From positions 3,534,001-3,598,000 of the forward strand of contig VRMN01000001.1 of NCBI GenBank assembly GCA_008690995.1: a stretch of 64,000 nucleotides of DNA, written 5' to 3'. Below the pieces are notes generated by a model that did no database searches, was not told the origin of the DNA, and was given only the letters and a program-made list of their open reading frames with translations. Shown piece by piece: positions 29,001 to 38,978 of this stretch. Within the stretch, counting starts at the first letter, position 1; each line of letters begins with the position of its first letter. The position numbers and the translations under genes are program-made. This stretch comes from Porphyridium purpureum (Eukaryota; Rhodophyta; Bangiophyceae; Porphyridiales; Porphyridiaceae).

Positions 29001-30296
29001 CTTGTCTTGAATAATTGTTTTGAGCATGACATCACCCATCAATGAAACTTCAACATGTTCCCCGTTGGCAACAGTAACAAGTGATTCATCAGAAGGTCTT
29101 TCATTCATTAGAATAGACCTATCCCAAGTGATATGTCTGTCCGATCCAGAATCGAACATCCATTTGTGCGACTTGTGCTTGTGGGGCACAACAGAGACAC
29201 AGATGGCATAGATGGAAGTGGTGGCTTTATTGATTGGTGCAGGGGTCGCTGGGGGGCTAATCATGCGGATATCCAGAGAAGGGCCTTTTGGCACCACGCC
29301 CCTTCCCGCAACGCTATTCGCGTAGGCCTCCCACGACATCCAACCTGGCTCAATGGCTGCCTTTGCCGCCGGAGCCGGTGGTTTCGTCACCTTGGTTTTT
29401 ACCTGAACCACATTCACCCGCGCATTCGGCTTTCCGATGCCGCGTTTCACTGCCTCCGGGTCTGCTGCGCCACTCGCACCAGCAGCCTTGTCGCGCAAGT
29501 CATTCTTGCGCTTAAAGCAACGCTTCGTCTCGTGCCCAACCTTGTGGCAGTAGCCACACTTCAGGTTCTCCTTGACGAGTGCCGTCTTCACGACACCCGC
29601 TGAGCGATCACGCTGCTGTTGCTGCGGACGCTGGGACACCGCCATTGCGATGGGCGGGGGCTCATCTGCCAACGTGCGCTCGAGCGCTTTTCCGGCCTCC
29701 AGCTGGAGCAGTTGCAGCCGAGCTGCGGAGACCGTGGGCGCCGAATGCAGCAGGTAGTCCTTCGACCCCTGAAACTCTTTGCGGAGCCCGATCACCAGAT
29801 AACGCACGACATGGTCCTCGGGAACTTGCTCACCGATCGAGACAAGCTTGTCCCACAGACCGATTCCGCGATCCAAGTACTCGGCCATTGCCTCGTTCTT
29901 GTTCTGGACAATGCGCTCCAGCGCCATGCGAAACGCGAACTTCTGCGCCGACAGTTGATCGTGCGCATAATTCGCCACCGCGGACCAACCGTCCGCCGAC
30001 GACTTATCGCGGACGAGACGGTCGTACCTGTTCTCCAAGACCCCGGACAGAAAGAACTGTCCCGCCAGGTCCGCATCGTCCCACTCTTCTGCCGTCATCC
30101 CGGTAGTTGCACGCGACGACGACGATGGGCGAACGACCATCCCCGCAACGACGGGCCACAGCTTCACCACACGCAACGCGAGCTTCGTGCGGCGTGCCCA
30201 AATGTCGTAATTCTCGCCATTGAACTTTTCCACGCCGTTCGCAAGCGCGGACAGCTTCGACGCATCAAACGTAAACGCCATCGCGTCTAGGCTCAT
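26019..30296 (-). CDS. Copia gag-pol polyprotein, copy 2
   Basis: 1425 residues with the same domains as copy 1 (zinc knuckle, DSGS protease, integrase, YVDD reverse transcriptase, RNase H). By eye the two proteins differ at only a couple of positions. Start codon inside the primer-binding site, stop about 40 bp before the 3' LTR. Looks whole. Confidence 0.95.
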   Translation of the reverse strand: MSLDAMAFTFDASKLSALANGVEKFNGENYDIWARRTKLALRVVKLWPVVAGMVVRPSSSSRATTGMTAEEWDDADLAGQFFLSGVLENRYDRLVRDKSSADGWSAVANYAHDQLSAQKFAFRMALERIVQNKNEAMAEYLDRGIGLWDKLVSIGEQVPEDHVVRYLVIGLRKEFQGSKDYLLHSAPTVSAARLQLLQLEAGKALERTLADEPPPIAMAVSQRPQQQQRDRSAGVVKTALVKENLKCGYCHKVGHETKRCFKRKNDLRDKAAGASGAADPEAVKRGIGKPNARVNVVQVKTKVTKPPAPAAKAAIEPGWMSWEAYANSVAGRGVVPKGPSLDIRMISPPATPAPINKATTSIYAICVSVVPHKHKSHKWMFDSGSDRHITWDRSILMNERPSDESLVTVANGEHVEVSLMGDVMLKTIIQDKFNDLRLENVLLIESTPINLLSTKVAARKGCVFKHDDSSSVLHFGSDGPVLAVGDGDLMIKLSAARINAITASNKFELFHRRLGHPGLAGLKNTQNCVQGIPADLKVPDEYHCVICQKAKGTRTPFKKRKLNSISAVPGEVLHTDVCGPLTPSSFDDHRYFLVVVDECSSLSVVHLLERKSEAGEMLLRTLKYLETTLGAKAKRVRSDKGGEFASLYVQRHLEDSGITWENTSAYTPELNGMAERMNRTLLEKVRSLLFDSNLPLENWSNALLTANYLRNRISNNRGKTPIEIAFRQRPDLSNLRIYGSRAFVHIPKQLRGKLETRSAIGCLVGYGNVHSVYRILLSDGTVVESRNVTFDESVVGIDVHEHEIHDSEYFSNFDKIVEELFPKDFSKSFDEKSQIASKNFETDSTRQMDDRSQEYSISNEIGETFLEKVQNNSKDLGFQKAPNGNFGNTEDDESQDSGYVANQFVGIISTVSEPRSVEEALKGDFSEQWLEALNRELESLTGNCTWELVDRPQDRIPVRCKWVFKIKYNVNGQIDRFKCRLVAKGFTQKPGLDYDEVFSPVVRHNTIRTVLAVAAARKLKIRLFDVVTAFLNGELHEEIFMEQPPGFVHEGGKVLKLRKAIYGLKQASRAWNQVLVQALKEINFSESTADPCLFSKGPNGPYIMIYVDDLVFIGEDEVTSNEVLLHLQGKFEVRDLGQVVKQKFAGYTLDYDQRNGIIRLNQSLYVQTILERFGMESANPRKLPMEKDTKWYTATAEPCKMPYMELVGALMYLCTCTRPDISFAVGVLARSMANANESHWNAAKGVLRYLKGTINYGLQFSSNGNSDLIGYVDSDYASDLRTRRSTTGYAFTINGSVVSWKSRLQPTVALSTTEAEYMALSDACKEAQWFQYLMEFLGFKSKSIPMFCDNDAALKLSENPIVHERSKHIDVRKHYARECQQRGIVKAIYIRTSDQAADFLTKVVPREMFLKCKTLLGVACLENSR

Positions 30297-30300
30297 AACC

Positions 30301-30625
30301 TATTAAAAGGTCTGATGTATCGGGGAGTCTTTGTGACTCGTCACTAACGCAGTTGCGTGTCCCCTTCGTCGCCCTTGCAACTAACCTTACCTTCGTCATC
30401 CGGGGACTCCGAGCCTCGGCCATCGCTAAGCTCTTCATATAGGCAATCGTAGTGCTTTCACTAGTGAGATTGCCAACTGTACCTCCAGGGCAAAAACCCT
30501 TATTTACTATAAGTTGGAGAAATACAGAAAGTTGGAGAAATACAGAAAGTTGGAGCTGAAACATTCCCCATGGTATTACTACTTTACCTGGGGAGGGAAT
30601 CTACCGAAACCCTGGATTCATAACA
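30301..30625 (-). repeat. 5' LTR of copia copy 2
   Basis: Same 325-bp LTR; GGTACAGT motif at 30482-30476, again 180 bp upstream of the gag-pol ATG. Confidence 0.93.
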
Positions 30626-32105
30626 TTCTCGAGGTCTCTGAAAGGATCCTTGACCTTTCTTGATGATAGGGATACTACAATCTCAATTTTAAGTGCCCAT
30701 GAATAGTTTATATTTCTCTGCCCGAATTGCCATCGAAAAGACCCAGAAACTTGAATTCTACTAGAACTCAGTTTCCATCCATGGACGTCTTGCTCGAAAA
30801 GTCATGAAGAAAAAGTGGGCATCTTGAGGGTCGCACATGCTTCATTTGCATTTTTACGCGCAGCTGGATTCTGCCGAAAAGGCTTCGGTGAAACGATATA
30901 CAATTGTCTGTATTGTGCCTCTTCTTGCTGCGCATGGCGACTACCATCACTTTCTTCACTGTCATGTTTAATCTTTCACTTATACTGCATTCATCACCTC
31001 TACACTTTGGAAGCATCGTACGTATTGACTCACCGGCCATTTTCCGGCGTGCTTCGTCATCGTAGGCTATCCAAGCTTTCGCTTCCGCCCGGGCAGAAGA
31101 ATTTTCTACGTTATGATCGAGACTTTTGAGAGGGGGGAAAGTAGAATCAACAACCAGCACCATGGCTTTGAACCAAAAGCCATAAATGTTACAATCAAAG
31201 TTCACTTGAGTTTTCACTCACATTTCGCTGAAGTTCGCGGGCTGGAGGCAGATTCGTCTGTTTGGTACACGTGTTTCATGGTATTATGAAATCAGCTCAT
31301 GCAAGCCGGAGAAATTTGCACGAAAATATCGTTTGTGTAGTCATCCAGTACACTGGCGGGGGGAGGGAGGATCTCTTGCGATTTTTCTTCTTCATCGTGC
31401 ACTTGATGCCTACCTGGTCCGACGACGTGCTTCGAAATCACCACGTGCTCATTCATCTGTCTAGGACTTTGTGTGCTTGATGATTGCTACCAAAACTGGT
31501 GTTACACAAATTCACACTTGCGTTCAGATCATTCTCACAGAGAACAAAAAGATAAAAGACGCAGTCTATAAGAATCGCCTCTAACCTGAGAGGCGGAAAA
31601 TCGGACGCGTGAAATCACTTCGTAGATGCTTCCTGTCGGTACAGGCATCATCGTCTAGGACAGATACAGCGCGTCTTAGCTGACAGAAAGCGGAATCTAT
31701 CTTCAGTGCTTACGAAGGACCGAAACGGAAAGACACATTGTGCTCGCGAATCTGCTGCATAGGCCCCGGCTTTCCAACGATGACGCCCAGGCACCCACGC
31801 ACTCAACAAGTACTTACTCTGCCCATTGAATTTCTCCTTCCGTTTCCTGCAAACGTAGGAGACCACACAGACTCGCGCTCGTTGTTCACCCGTTTTCCTT
31901 ATGGACTCGAGCAAACAAAAGAGAAATACTCTATTCTGAAAAGCGGCTTCTTCACTATATATTCCACAGAACACAATTGAGGCCAGCCGCGTCACCAATT
32001 GATCCAACGACCGCGGACCAGGCCGCACTCAACATCAGCTCCTGTTCAGGTAGAGACAAAGAGCATAGATAGGGGTACACGGAGAAAACGATGTGATCAA
32101 TAAAA
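30626..32105. other. Spacer right of copia copy 2, no gene recognised
   Basis: Begins with the TTCTC duplication. A minus-strand frame of 149 codons at 30768-31217 has a charged middle (EAKAWIAYDDEARRKMAGE) faintly like a copia-type gag, but this is too weak to call. The rest shows nothing. Confidence 0.35.
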
Positions 32106-33553
32106 TCCTGGGAAAGTGCGATTCGAACGAATAAAAAGAGGATCCTTCTTCATATATTTCGAACGATATGATGCATTTTACCGTGAAAAGCGTAGAAGGT
32201 AGGTGAAAAGGGAATTGGCGGGGGACCGAAACGCATAGGGACACGGCGCGTTTCTGGTCGTCACTCAGCCGTATAGGATCCGAATGTATCCAGCTTTACT
32301 TGCACACATGCGCGCTAAAGCTACGTAATCTCGACTTTGCATCTCGGCATAGACGCGTACATGTTTTCCAGTGCAGAATGGTCCAATGTCACACTAATCA
32401 GTGTGGTGGTGTTTTAGTGCACGTGCACAGCCTGATGATACCGCGTACTTTCATATACCTTGCGCGCCACTATCTCTGACATGTTCTTGATAATACCAAA
32501 GTCCGGCGAGTACGCTGGCCAGCCTAAGCACCGCACTCTTTATGATGCATAAAATTCTTCAGCAGGCGACTGGTATGCACCGGTGCTTCGTCCTGCTGAA
32601 AGTATCAGCTTCGAGCCTGTCAATTTAAAAGAACTCTCTACCATACCGTCATCTCGAACCATGGAAATATGCTTAATGGTCATAGAGGTTTCCCTCAGCA
32701 AAATGGTTGTAGGCCTGTGCCTTTGCAGAGGCGGCGTCCCAAACCATGCATCCACCACCAGCTCAGTGTCGCGACTAAATGTCTCGATCATCGGCTGCAC
32801 AATCAAGCGACGTCTTGGGGAAACCATCTGACCATCCATGTTGAAACTTTATTCGTCGGTAAACACTAATGGGGCTCAATTCGTTCGTTCCAAGTGATCG
32901 CGTTTGGTCCACGCAAGCCTTTCGAGCTTGCAGTTGAGTTCCAGTATCGTGCGAGGTCGAATCTCGCCGTATTCATGCATCAAGCTCATTGCCTTCCTGC
33001 TTGTCGTCAAATATTGGACTCGCATTGAGCCGCAAACTCACAGTGCAGCCTGGACTTGACAGGCAGGATGAGAAGTCCGAAGCTCGGTGATCTCGAGCAC
33101 CTTCATTTTGAACACTTTCATTCAGCTTCCAAGCATTTGAATTGCGCTGGTTCTGTCCGTCCGGACGCGTGTGGAGCAAACAAGTAGCGCAAAGCTACGT
33201 TCTTCGAGTGCCTAGTGCAAGTCGCAATGCCTCTCACGCTACTGTTCGGCCCCTCCAAGACTGTGAATGCGTCCTTTCGCTTCATCCGAAATGCCCATAT
33301 TCCGTCCTATCTTATCAAAACGGAGTTCCTCGCAAGCAGTGATCGATGCGCACTTTGCCACGAACACTGAACTGTCGGCGTCTGGGATATCTCGCGTCCA
33401 CGCACCTAGAGTAACCCGCTTTGGGTCCCAAATCTTTTCTTGCATGCCATTCCAAACGAACCGCGCCACGTGACTCTATTCGTTGTGAAACGTCCAATTT
33501 GCTTCGAACCATTTCATAGGAGAGATTGGCTGTGCCTCATCGGCTCTGGTGGC
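32106..33553 (-). mobile_element. Tc1/mariner-like DNA transposon relic, copy B (inverted relative to copy A)
   Basis: Reverse-complement match to 15560-17008 over about 1.45 kb with scattered substitutions and one single-base length difference (near 33210 here, near 15900 in copy A). It carries the same transposase pieces and the same in-frame stops, so the element was already dead before it was duplicated, or it was moved in trans. The outer boundary is sharp at GCCACCAGAGCC (33553); the inner boundary fades near 32106. Confidence 0.75.
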
Positions 33554-34072
33554 GCTTTAGAATTGCGTGATTGTGGCTGTGGTCTTCACAATTTTTCATT
33601 CAAACAAATATTCAACTCTACATTTTCTTCCTCCCGCTCGCCGCCTGGCGACGAGTTTACATCCTTGTCAACTAATACAACGCCCTCCATATTTCGTGGC
33701 ATGGTTAGATTGAGGTCCGCTAGGTACAAGACAACTGTGCCTAGGCAATTATTAACGTGAATAATTGACAATGGCATCTGAACACACGGTATCTTCAAAG
33801 GTATGTCTCAGGCTTATTGATCAGAACATTTGAAAACATGTCCGTGGCGAATTACAATCAAGCTGTGTCTGCAGTCTAATGTACAATGAACAGAAGCGCG
33901 CGGGAACTTCAGGACTTTAAAGAACCAAGCACTGTTTCCTTGCGTACTAGAAACCCTTGCGTCAAGGGCCAGATCGACGCCGAAGTCGCAAAGCCAAGCA
34001 ACGGGCCCAAAGAATACCAATCGCATTGCAAAACCGGCCGAATGGTGTAGATGTCATGATACTTTCCACCTC

Positions 34073-34079
34073 ACTGTAC
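34073..34079 (-). promoter_or_regulatory. GTACAGT motif, gene not identified
   Basis: Minus-strand context GGAGGTACAGTGAGG is one of the best matches to the consensus, but the minus strand downstream (34050-33600) holds only frames of about 70 codons. It may mark an unrecognised small gene or a noncoding transcript. Confidence 0.25.
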
Positions 34080-34711
34080 CTCCCACCACACCACTTCACA
34101 GTACCCACTAGATCCCACCCTCGGTCTAACTGGCGCCTCCAGTTATTACAGGGATTCCACAGTAGGGTAGGGTAGAGTATTTAAGCGTGCGCCCACAGCG
34201 CGCTAGCTATACTGTAAAAAGAGAGGGCCGGTGGGGCCAGTGGTGGGGTATAACTTGGGGCTCCGTAGTTGTGAGGCTGCGGGGCGGGGGCAAGTAGCGT
34301 CATGGGTTGCGGAGGACCGCGACGTGGCATACAGTCGTCGACGGCTGAAGGCATTGGCGAGGAAAAGAACGGCAGATGCAGCACGCATACATACAGAGTC
34401 GCCCGGCTGGCTTCTACGTACCATGCCGCCCTTGGACCAAACCCTTCTCACCGAACGCCCAGGGTTTACATGTGTTGACGCTCGATAGTGATGGGCACGA
34501 CGATCCCTATGGACTCGAGAGCCAAGCGGTCAAATGTATCTTGGCGGCTTAAGAATGTTGAACAAAATACTCTTGGCATTTTGTCGACTCTGCCTGTTTT
34601 ACCGTAGACTCGGCTTCGGTCGCCGAGGCACGACCGACCTTTGTACAAAGGCTAACAGAAAAACCCTCATGATTATCGGTTGGTCATGCTTTGGGTAGTT
34701 GTACACCTTGG

Positions 34712-34718
34712 GTACAGT
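34712..34718 (+). promoter_or_regulatory. GTACAGT motif, gene not identified
   Basis: Context is TTGGGTACAGTAGGG on the plus strand. No long frame follows within 1 kb. Confidence 0.15.
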
Positions 34719-36040
34719 AGGGCTTCATATATTTATTTGTTAAGTAATAGGATACTGCAGGATTTCTGCCATGAATGGTACTATACAGTGCATGACAATC
34801 AACTTGCAGCAAGCTTTCGCATTTGCATCATCTGACAAAAAGGATACTAATAGTACAAACTCACTGTGGCGTGAAGAGGGACGGACAAATGAATGAAAGC
34901 TGACACACTCCAAAGACTTTAGTACAGCAATGAGGGACCAAATCAACTTTTAAAACTTGTTTTTAATTCCATGAGTTAAGGCCAAATTAATTGCTCATTT
35001 TGATGTGCTGCATGTCAATTCTCTGACGTACGAATTCTACATGTTCATCCATGCCGCGTCAACTGCATTTTCCAGATCTTCCCCATTAGGGCACTTCTTG
35101 TATTAACCGTAAACCTGGCAGGTTGGACAGCCGCACACACTCTCAATTCATCTGGGTTTCGCAAAAAGGTGTGTTAATCCGGGACGTCCACAATGCTGCG
35201 TTCCAATGACTAAAATGTCGCCTAGACTTTGTGAAAAGCCACCCTCGCGGACACAAACATTTAATCGCCGAGCTCATTTTCGACCTTTCCAGTCATTCAG
35301 ATTTTGTGAACCTTTCCACGTATTTTCCGGCTGTTTAAGCACTTTTCTGGTGGTATTGTCTGGGGGAAAAGGAGGCCTTTCAGTGCATATTTTGACACAG
35401 GTGGTCAAGCTTCATCCATCACACCCACCGCTCAAGTGTTCTACCAGATTAAACTGCCACCCCGCCCAGTGCGACGGTAAGGTGCCAGAACCGCACGTAG
35501 TTCACCCTTTTTTCTCTGTGAACACGGTGCGCTACCATGCCTCCGGTCTCCGTTATTGATGAGGACAACTTTATCACGCCCATGCCAATGGCCATCAAGC
35601 AAATTCTAGTTTTCCGATTCTACCTTTTGTACTGTGTCTTATTGACACGTCCGAACCTTTGCGAAGAGAACGGCCTGGCGCATGCTCCGTGGAAAGCTAC
35701 ACGCAACTTCAAAGAATCGGAAAACAGTTAGACTCTCAAGCCTTTTCAGTATTATGACGTCAGCAGGGTATCATACTTGCGCATCGTGGATGAAGCCGTC
35801 CCCGTCTCTCGCACTTTTCGGGGCTTTCAAGATAAGTTCTTACAACTGACAAGGAGCGAGATTCTCGCAGTCGGTCCATGATCACCCACAGCGTATACTA
35901 ATAAGCAGTCAAGCATCAATCACGCCAAACTTGTGGTCTTCAAACCTTTTTATCACTCAACTAAAAACTCCCTTCCCTACTCTTCTCTACCCGCTCGCTG
36001 TCCACCGGCGCGCTCCGATTGTTATCTATCTGTATGAAGC

Positions 36041-36125
36041 CCTCGACATAACCTTCTATGGTTATGTTGAGGGTCGTCGGAGTACAGTGAAGACTGTACC
36101 CAGTTAATTATTAATTGAATAACTG
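36041..36125. other. Cluster of three dyad symmetries
   Basis: Three inverted repeats follow each other. First, CCTCGACATAACC (36041-36053) and GGTTATGTTGAGG (36060-36072) around a 6-nt loop, pairing except for one G-T wobble. Second, GTACAGT (36082-36088) and ACTGTAC (36093-36099) around GAAG. Third, an imperfect AT-rich palindrome beginning cagttaatta and ending gaataactg (about 36101-36125). They could be hairpins of a small element, a structured RNA, or protein-binding palindromes. Confidence 0.45.
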
Positions 36126-37361
36126 ACAAAACTCTTGCCTGCCGAGGCCCGGGTTCCTCGCTAGTGTTCTCTCACACCGTAGCCTGCAATCCTTGACCTG
36201 GAATCCCTGGTACGCGTGTTCGAGTGTGGTATTTGGTCGTTTGGACGCTTACTTTGGCCACCAAAAGAGTCGACCTCCGATGTTTCGCTAAAATTCCCTT
36301 TCTGCCACAGGTAAAGCACATTACTTTTCCATTGAATGCGCGGAATGTGAAGGTTTCGCACCAGGGGACGCCAAATGGTTTGAAGTGAGAAACTGTAGAA
36401 AGCTCAGCAGTGATAGGTCAGGAAGTTTGACGAGGTCTGACCTTGGTGTTGTTTGATTACGTTGTTTTGTGTGGCCTTGGGTTGCTTTATGAGCAAACTC
36501 AATAGCCGATCGCAAGGGAATCTCGTAGATTCATTCTTGTCCCTCCATCACTACCGCTTTCAGATGCAGAGCTGGCTACGGTTGTGAGTTGTGGAGCAAA
36601 TCAAAACCTGTGGTGAAAGTTTGTCCTTTCGGAGAAATTGGTTCTCTTTTCGTCGCTGGACAAATCAAGAATGAAAGGTAGAAAAGGGTATAGGTACATA
36701 TCGATGCCAGCGAATTTCCAGTTCACGGAAGAAGGAGATGTAAAGACAAAGAGAATGAAAGATGGCTTTTGCTGGTTGGATTCAGGCGGTCGCTGGAAGA
36801 CTTCGGTTGGATTTGCGAGAGAAACACAATGACATGCTGTGCGGGCGAGCATCAGTCTGGAGTGATTTTTAAAAGGCAGCTCGGGTTGAAACGTGCCCTA
36901 CATCATTCTTCACTTGCTAAGATGGGTCCATTCCCTCCCGTTGTTCCGAGCAAGTTGAACTTGTTGGCCTCCTTTCCTATCTGGTCGCTTCCCTGGCACT
37001 GTCCCGCTCGTCGTCATTCTTTTTGGTGCGTTGGTTTGTCGTTTTGCGGGGAGTGGCGCTTTCGAGTCTCTGCTCACGGTTCGTCGGTCCGATCTCGATG
37101 AATGGACGACAGGACGACGAGGAAGCACCTGGTGGGATTGTCACGCACGGTGCTGTTCGAGTCCTCGGCCTCGTAAGGTACAGTGGGTACAGCGACCTGA
37201 CAATTTTCTTGGGTGCAAAAGATTGGCGCGAATGCCCTCACAAGCCGAACGGTCGCCGCGAAAAGAGAAAAGGCTGCGTCAAGGTATTCGCTACGTGGCT
37301 TCAAGCTGTTCTACCCATCGTTCGTCAGCTCGCCTGTCATCCAGCTCCGCGCGGGAGACAC
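36126..37361. other. Spacer before the SAP-domain gene; includes a retroelement gag relic
   Basis: On the minus strand at roughly 36160-36520 a retroelement gag with a zinc-knuckle-like stretch (CFTCGRKG) is recognisable; it is an old, broken fossil of uncertain family, probably copia-type. The rest up to the promoter motif at 37178 holds short frames that I do not accept. Confidence 0.3.
37178..37194 (+). promoter_or_regulatory. GTACAGT motif pair upstream of SAP-domain gene
   Basis: Reads GGTACAGTGGGTACAGC: one exact and one near copy 10 bp apart, in sense, about 180 bp upstream of the ATG at 37362. Confidence 0.4.
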
Positions 37362-37865
37362 ATGCACGTTTCGGGCGAGATGGATCTGGAGAATATGAAG
37401 GTGGATGATTTGCGCAAAGAGTTGAAAGGACGTGGTCTCGACAGCGCGGGTGTGAAAGCGGTACTGAAGGACCGCCTCAAGGCTGCCATTGATCAGGAAC
37501 AGGGAGATGTGATTGTCGAGGATCGTGTCACGAAACCTGCATTAAATGACAATGCACCACAACCAGAAGAGAAGCGTCCGATCCATGACGCAAGCGCCGA
37601 TGACCGAGTGGATAGTTCTGAAGCGGCTGCCGGAGTGACCACCAAAGCTTCAGAGTCCAAAAATCAAAGTGTTCATTCTGAAGAGGAGGAGGAAAGGCGG
37701 ATCATAGAACTCGAAGAAAAGAGAAAGGTTCGTGCCGCACGCTTCAATATCCCTTATGAGCCTCTGGCGAGGACAGAGCAGCTCAGAAAGGAAAAGCGGG
37801 CGCTGCGCTTTGGTGGTGCTGGTGTGAAAACAGATTCTGATGCTAAACGGCAAAAGGCCGTCTAG
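37362..37865 (+). CDS. SAP-domain RNA-binding protein, SARNP/CIP29/Tho1 type
   Basis: 167 residues from the ATG at 37362 (a second in-frame ATG at 37380 would give MDLENMKVDD). Seen: an N-terminal SAP domain at about 7-42 (VDDLRKELKGRGLD, then AVLKDRL), an acidic/serine linker, a charged helix EEEEERRIIELEEKRKVRAA, and a C-terminal RAARFNIPYEPL ... RALRFGG pattern. Paired RFxIP/RFG repeats after a SAP domain are typical of SARNP and yeast Tho1, which bind mRNA with the TREX complex and DDX39B for export. The frame extends upstream, but the promoter-like motif and the lack of family similarity argue against using it. Convergent with the GRAM gene. Fairly sure. Confidence 0.75.
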   Translation: MHVSGEMDLENMKVDDLRKELKGRGLDSAGVKAVLKDRLKAAIDQEQGDVIVEDRVTKPALNDNAPQPEEKRPIHDASADDRVDSSEAAAGVTTKASESKNQSVHSEEEEERRIIELEEKRKVRAARFNIPYEPLARTEQLRKEKRALRFGGAGVKTDSDAKRQKAV

Positions 37866-38003
37866 CTGTGTGCCGGTAGTTGTGGTTTGAGTTGTGTCTC
37901 CTTCAGTGCAGTTCGGATTCATGGAACAGGCGAGGCCGTGCCCAGCCTTCTTCATACGCGAACCTGCTTACTTGCCGTTCTCTCCATCACTTCTATTTTC
38001 ACT

Positions 38004-38978
38004 CTAAACCTTTTCTTCCTTCATGTGTTCGATCAACGCGCTCGCACCGTTGCAGTCACTGGGGTTCTGAAATCCACCCACGATCAAGGAGGATTTGTCA
38101 TGCATGAGGAGCCGCATCAGCCCCCGCTGTGCCTGTTGCACTTTCGCTACCTGATCCATTTTCACTAGTAAGCGCACGGGCGCGGTGCCCGCAGAATCAA
38201 AGCGGGTCGAGCTGTTGGAGGCAAACGCAATGTGCCACTCGAGAATGAAAAGCATGCCTCGAATCGTGAAGGTCTTTTCCGGAGTGATGCTGTTATGATA
38301 GCACCTGTACTTCTGCACCAGTTCGCAGTGAAAAGAGTCTACGATATGCTCATCCAAGACTGAATGCGCGTCTTGGAAAAAAGACGCAAAAAGCTCCTTG
38401 GCGGTCTGATTATAGTTGGCACTCACTGCTGTGTGATCCTTTGGGGTCTCCAGCAAATTATCAAGGTAGGTGTTCATAGTTTGGAACCCATTCGATACAT
38501 TCGCTGCTGCAACCGCGAGTCCATCCTTCAGTTGTGCATTCATGGATGAATTTAGTTCTGATGAGTCATGTAGACCGCGATCGCGTTCGCCGTCTCCAGC
38601 CTCTGCGTCAGACCGAGTGACATGATGCTGATCTCCGAAGGCGCTCTGGGCGAGATCCGTAATTTTTAGAATCTGAAAAATATCCCACGGCGCTGGAACA
38701 TGAGCAGATCTTCCTGCATCTTGCAATTCACTCACATCGGAGAACACGTACTCACTTTCCGGTCCTGTTCCCTCGTCACCTTGCGAATCAGCACCGAGTT
38801 TTTCCCATTCATTCATTGCCTCCGACTCGACATCTGGGCCTTGCTCGTTCTGGTGCTCGTCTGGAGAATTTGCTTCAGACTGGACGACCACCACATCGCT
38901 CATGCTCCGATCAGCAGCACCTTGCGGCTGCGGCGGTCGGTCATCTGCGACATCGGCGCTCCCGACCACGTCTGCCAT
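38004..38978 (-). CDS. GRAM-domain protein
   Basis: 324 residues from the ATG at 38978. The first 180 residues are acidic and low-complexity. A GRAM (PH-like) domain follows at about 196-318: ELFASFFQ, then FHCELVQKYRCYH, then the strand TIRGMLFILEWHIAFASNS, ending with SLIVGGFQNPSDCNGASALI. GRAM domains bind phosphoinositides or phosphatidylserine at membrane contact sites. No transmembrane segment and no VASt sterol-transfer domain follow, so this is a short GRAM-only protein and its role is open. Divergent from the 785-aa gene and convergent with the SAP-domain gene. Confidence 0.65.
   Translation of the reverse strand: MADVVGSADVADDRPPQPQGAADRSMSDVVVVQSEANSPDEHQNEQGPDVESEAMNEWEKLGADSQGDEGTGPESEYVFSDVSELQDAGRSAHVPAPWDIFQILKITDLAQSAFGDQHHVTRSDAEAGDGERDRGLHDSSELNSSMNAQLKDGLAVAAANVSNGFQTMNTYLDNLLETPKDHTAVSANYNQTAKELFASFFQDAHSVLDEHIVDSFHCELVQKYRCYHNSITPEKTFTIRGMLFILEWHIAFASNSSTRFDSAGTAPVRLLVKMDQVAKVQQAQRGLMRLLMHDKSSLIVGGFQNPSDCNGASALIEHMKEEKV

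Larger units (their letters stand above)
25655..30625 (-). mobile_element. Ty1/copia LTR retrotransposon, copy 2 (looks whole)
   Basis: 4971 bp, same family, orientation and layout as copy 1. LTRs 25655-25979 (3') and 30301-30625 (5'). Target duplication TTCTC at 25650-25654 and 30626-30630, different from that of copy 1, so this is a separate insertion and not a segmental duplication. I see one difference between its two LTRs over 325 bp, so it is young. Confidence 0.95.
33554..36040. other. Gene-poor region with scattered motifs, no supported gene
   Basis: Contains GGTACAGT matches at 34073-34079 (minus, context GAGGTACAGTGAGG) and 34712-34718 (plus), and a GC-rich patch at 34220-34450. 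On the minus strand that patch reads MRAASAVLFLANAFSRRRLY, which looks like an organelle presequence, and is followed by a pyrimidine run ending ACAG near 34215, which would pass as a splice acceptor. No exon can be joined with confidence, so I leave it unassigned. Confidence 0.35.

Noticed and set aside
18264-30625. Direct repeats with spacers considered as a CRISPR array or segmental duplication
   Set aside because: The repeats are LTRs of two complete elements with different target duplications; the cell type is eukaryotic.
30768-31217. 149-codon minus-strand frame faintly like a copia-type gag
   Set aside because: Resemblance limited to a short charged helix; not enough to name an element.
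15560-33553. Inverted repeat considered as the ends of one giant transposon or virus-like element
   Set aside because: The repeat units contain their own Tc1/mariner transposase remains, and the interior holds only copia elements and spacer, with no shared cargo genes.
37023-37361. Upstream in-frame extension of the SAP-domain gene
   Set aside because: It crosses the GTACAGT pair at 37178-37194 and adds no family-like sequence. ATG 37362 fits the family start.
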